A stretch of DNA of 46,278 nucleotides. Origin: Symploca sp. SIO3C6. GTDB taxonomy: Bacteria > Cyanobacteriota > Cyanobacteriia > Cyanobacteriales > Coleofasciculaceae. Below are positions 44,890 through 46,278 of the stretch, piece by piece. The notes beneath the pieces are model-generated. The model ran no database searches. It was not told the origin of the DNA and saw nothing but the letters and a program-made list of their open reading frames with translations. Every line of letters starts with the position of its first letter. Within the stretch, counting starts at the first letter, position 1. The stretch covers positions 41,521-87,798 of the forward strand of contig JAAHHJ010000012.1 in the NCBI GenBank assembly GCA_010692425.1, read 5' to 3'. Made by a program: the position numbers and the translations under genes.

Positions 44890-45545
44890 TCTAACCTTTA
44901 ACCTCAAAAAGTTGCTTAGCTAGAATTCTCCTGCATAACATGGTCAAGGAAAAAGTAGGGATGAAGCTCATCTGCCCTTAATCCTTGTAGAGGTGCCAAC
45001 ACAGTTGTCGTCGGTTGTTATTAGTCATTGATAATTAGTAGAAACACACGACAAAAGAGGAATTACGAAGATAAATAAGTACCTGCGACATTAATAAAGG
45101 TTACTGGTTGAGGCAGGGTGTGGGGTGTGGGGTGTGGGGTGTAGGGTGTAGGGTGTAAGGGAACTCCGGGCGATTTCATAATTGTTTACACAGTTGCTTT
45201 TATTTATGTCCGACTACTTAGCATATTTTTCCTCTAAGCTCATCATCAGGGCAGTATTTCTATTCATCCTTGAAAGATATAGGAGGAAAAGTCACCCTTT
45301 GATTGTTGATTGTCATGAACTATGTTGGCACAGTATGCCCGTAGCGCGTACCATGAACTATAAACACCTCAATGCCACGTACTTTTAGTCAAGGGATAAG
45401 ACCCAACTTTGATCAAATAATAAGTACTGAGGATTTCATCCATTCTTTATATAAACTTCATCACGGCTATACCTAAAACGACTGCTGCTAGGTCAGAATG
45501 TTTCTAGTTGATTAAATTTAACAAACTATACAGAAATTCTAAAAA
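44890..45545. other. Intergenic region with G-rich minisatellite
   Basis: About 650 bp with no supported gene. It holds the 7-bp minisatellite at 45116-45157 and a short MITE-like scrap (CGTAGCGCGTACC near 45340). An open frame at 45182-45388 has no ribosome site or recognised family. Confidence 0.45.
45116..45157. repeat. GGGTGTG/GGGTGTA 7-bp minisatellite
   Basis: Six tandem units: three GGGTGTG then three GGGTGTA. This is unlike the ATTACTT heptamers in sequence but equal in unit length. Confidence 0.9.
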
Positions 45546-45667
45546 GAACCTCCAGTCAGAAGCTGGAGGTTCTCAACTTTTTGAGACGACAGATTATACA
45601 TTAAAGAGTTCAGAAGCAAACTCTTTAACCCACATTCCGCACCCTCAACTGTCACATGGACTGAGGG
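45546..45667. ncRNA. Candidate structured region: three consecutive stem-loops
   Basis: Hairpin 1: GAACCTCCAG/CTGGAGGTTC, perfect 10 bp (45546-45572). Hairpin 2: TTAAAGAGTT/AACTCTTTAA, perfect 10 bp (45601-45628). Both loops carry TCAGAAGC. Hairpin 3: CCCTCA/TGAGGG (45642-45667). They lie upstream of the DUF4912 fragment. This could be an RNA, the decayed end of an IS200/IS605-type element or a repeat; strand unknown. Confidence 0.4.
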
Positions 45668-45727
45668 AGTTCAAGGCGAGCGCTAAATCGAGGCAGTTGC
45701 TGAGTAAAAATACTTAGGTAAATTTAA

Positions 45728-46057
45728 AGTTTTTCTCTGCCCATTCCTCGACTTGGTGCTTCCATGCCTCCCATCAAGCCTCGCAAGTTCTGGTTAGTGG
45801 CAGATGCTGAGTTGATTGTTTACGGGGCAACAGAGCCCGATGCAACGGTAACCATCGGCGATCGCGTTATTAAGCTCAATCCTGATGGAACATTCCGCTT
45901 CCAGATGTCTTTCCAAGATGGTTTGATTGACTACCCCATCAAGGCAGTTGCTGTTGATGGTGAGCAAACTCGCTCCATCCAAATGAAATTCACCCGTGAA
46001 ACGCCTGAGCGCAATACCAATACCAAGGCTGAAGCCGTGGAAGAGTGGTTTGCATAA
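45728..46057 (+). pseudogene. C-terminal fragment of a DUF4912 family protein
   Basis: The frame from the stop at 45725-45727 onward reads SFSLPIPRLGASMPPI and KPRKFWLVADAELIVYGATE, then GDRVIKLNPDGTFRFQMSF and a QTRSIQMKFTRETPERNTNT tail. I recognise this as the C-terminal module of cyanobacterial DUF4912 proteins, which are normally a few hundred residues with the DUF4912 domain ahead of it. No upstream domain is present in any frame here. Translation could still start at ATG 45764, giving 97 aa, but family-like residues precede it, so a 5' truncation is more likely. A strong terminator follows. Confidence 0.6.
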
Positions 46058-46126
46058 AGCAGCATCTGATCTGTAACTAGATCATTTGTTGATTGGCATT
46101 CAAAATAGTTTATTAGCTTTAACCTC

Positions 46127-46156
46127 GTCCTTTACCCATTGGTAGAGGACTTTTTT
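46127..46156 (+). terminator. Rho-independent terminator
   Basis: GTCCTTTACC/GGTAGAGGAC, a 10-bp stem with one G-T pair, loop CATT, then six T. It lies 70 bp after the DUF4912 fragment stop. Its quality suggests the fragment came from, or still is, an expressed gene. Confidence 0.85.
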
Positions 46157-46278
46157 ATGCTTACATGTCGCAACAATAGCTCCCTCCCTCCTGTTTCAGG
46201 TGACTGTCAAAAAACGTCACGATGAGATTTGCATCTCGCTGTAGTACCGTGGGTACACTGTTGGGGGGCATTGGAGCT

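Noticed and set aside
45182-45388. 68-codon open frame before the stem-loop array
   Set aside because: No ribosome site or recognised domain; its end overlaps repeat scraps.
1-46278. CRISPR array
   Set aside because: The tandem repeats have 7-, 8-, 14- or 15-bp units without unique spacers; no cas genes are present.

Overview
The window looks like chromosome from a filamentous, probably heterocyst-forming or closely related cyanobacterium. The evidence is a photosystem II gene (psbZ), a DUF1830 gene, a GH100 neutral invertase, Ser/Thr kinases with pentapeptide repeats, a very large multi-PAS histidine kinase, frequent HIP1 octamers (GCGATCGC), 7-bp tandem repeats (ATTACTT and its complement) at four places, and several dispersed repeat families. 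No species can be named from sequence alone.

Layout. 1-1.55 kb: a heptamer array runs into the stop codon of a cytochrome b6-like membrane protein that is coupled to a PadR regulator. 1.7-4.4 kb: a GT39-type membrane glycosyltransferase with C-terminal TPRs. 4.5-7.5 kb: a possible defence or accessory island with a solitary C5 DNA methyltransferase facing an overlapping gene pair (AlbA_2/Schlafen-like protein, then ParA-like ATPase). 7.5-10.6 kb: uvrA. 10.7-22.3 kb: a signalling block with a pentapeptide-repeat kinase that lacks the catalytic Asp, an eight-PAS histidine kinase divergent from an OmpR-type regulator, a DUF1830 protein and a second Ser/Thr kinase. 22.5-28.7 kb: housekeeping genes (DHH-CBS tRNA nucleotidyltransferase, psbZ, ribH, tRNA-Gly, a zinc-ribbon membrane protein and a ProA-like protein without its catalytic Cys). 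28.7-32 kb: a CHAT-TPR protein and a 2H phosphoesterase.

32-35.2 kb is a repeat-rich accessory segment bounded by two inverted copies of a ~100-bp MITE-like element. One copy interrupts a small HTH-like gene, and removing 99 bp restores its frame exactly. Between the copies lie a hypothetical protein, a pentapeptide-repeat protein and another small protein. 35.2-38.4 kb: nadE and nadD, with a single-domain response regulator and a 58-codon gene between them. 39-46.3 kb: an Hsp20 remnant, ftsH, a phosphoribosyltransferase, GH100 invertase with mtnB, a run of stem-loops, and the C-terminal piece of a DUF4912 protein with a strong terminator.

The most unusual signals are the MITE-interrupted gene, the methyltransferase/AlbA/ParA island with an apparently cut-down GHKL domain, three proteins that have lost a key catalytic or ligand residue (cytochrome b His to Gln, kinase HRD to HRA, ProA Cys to Val), and repeat sequences carried in frame inside three coding regions. 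Family assignments rest on motif recognition; no database search was run.
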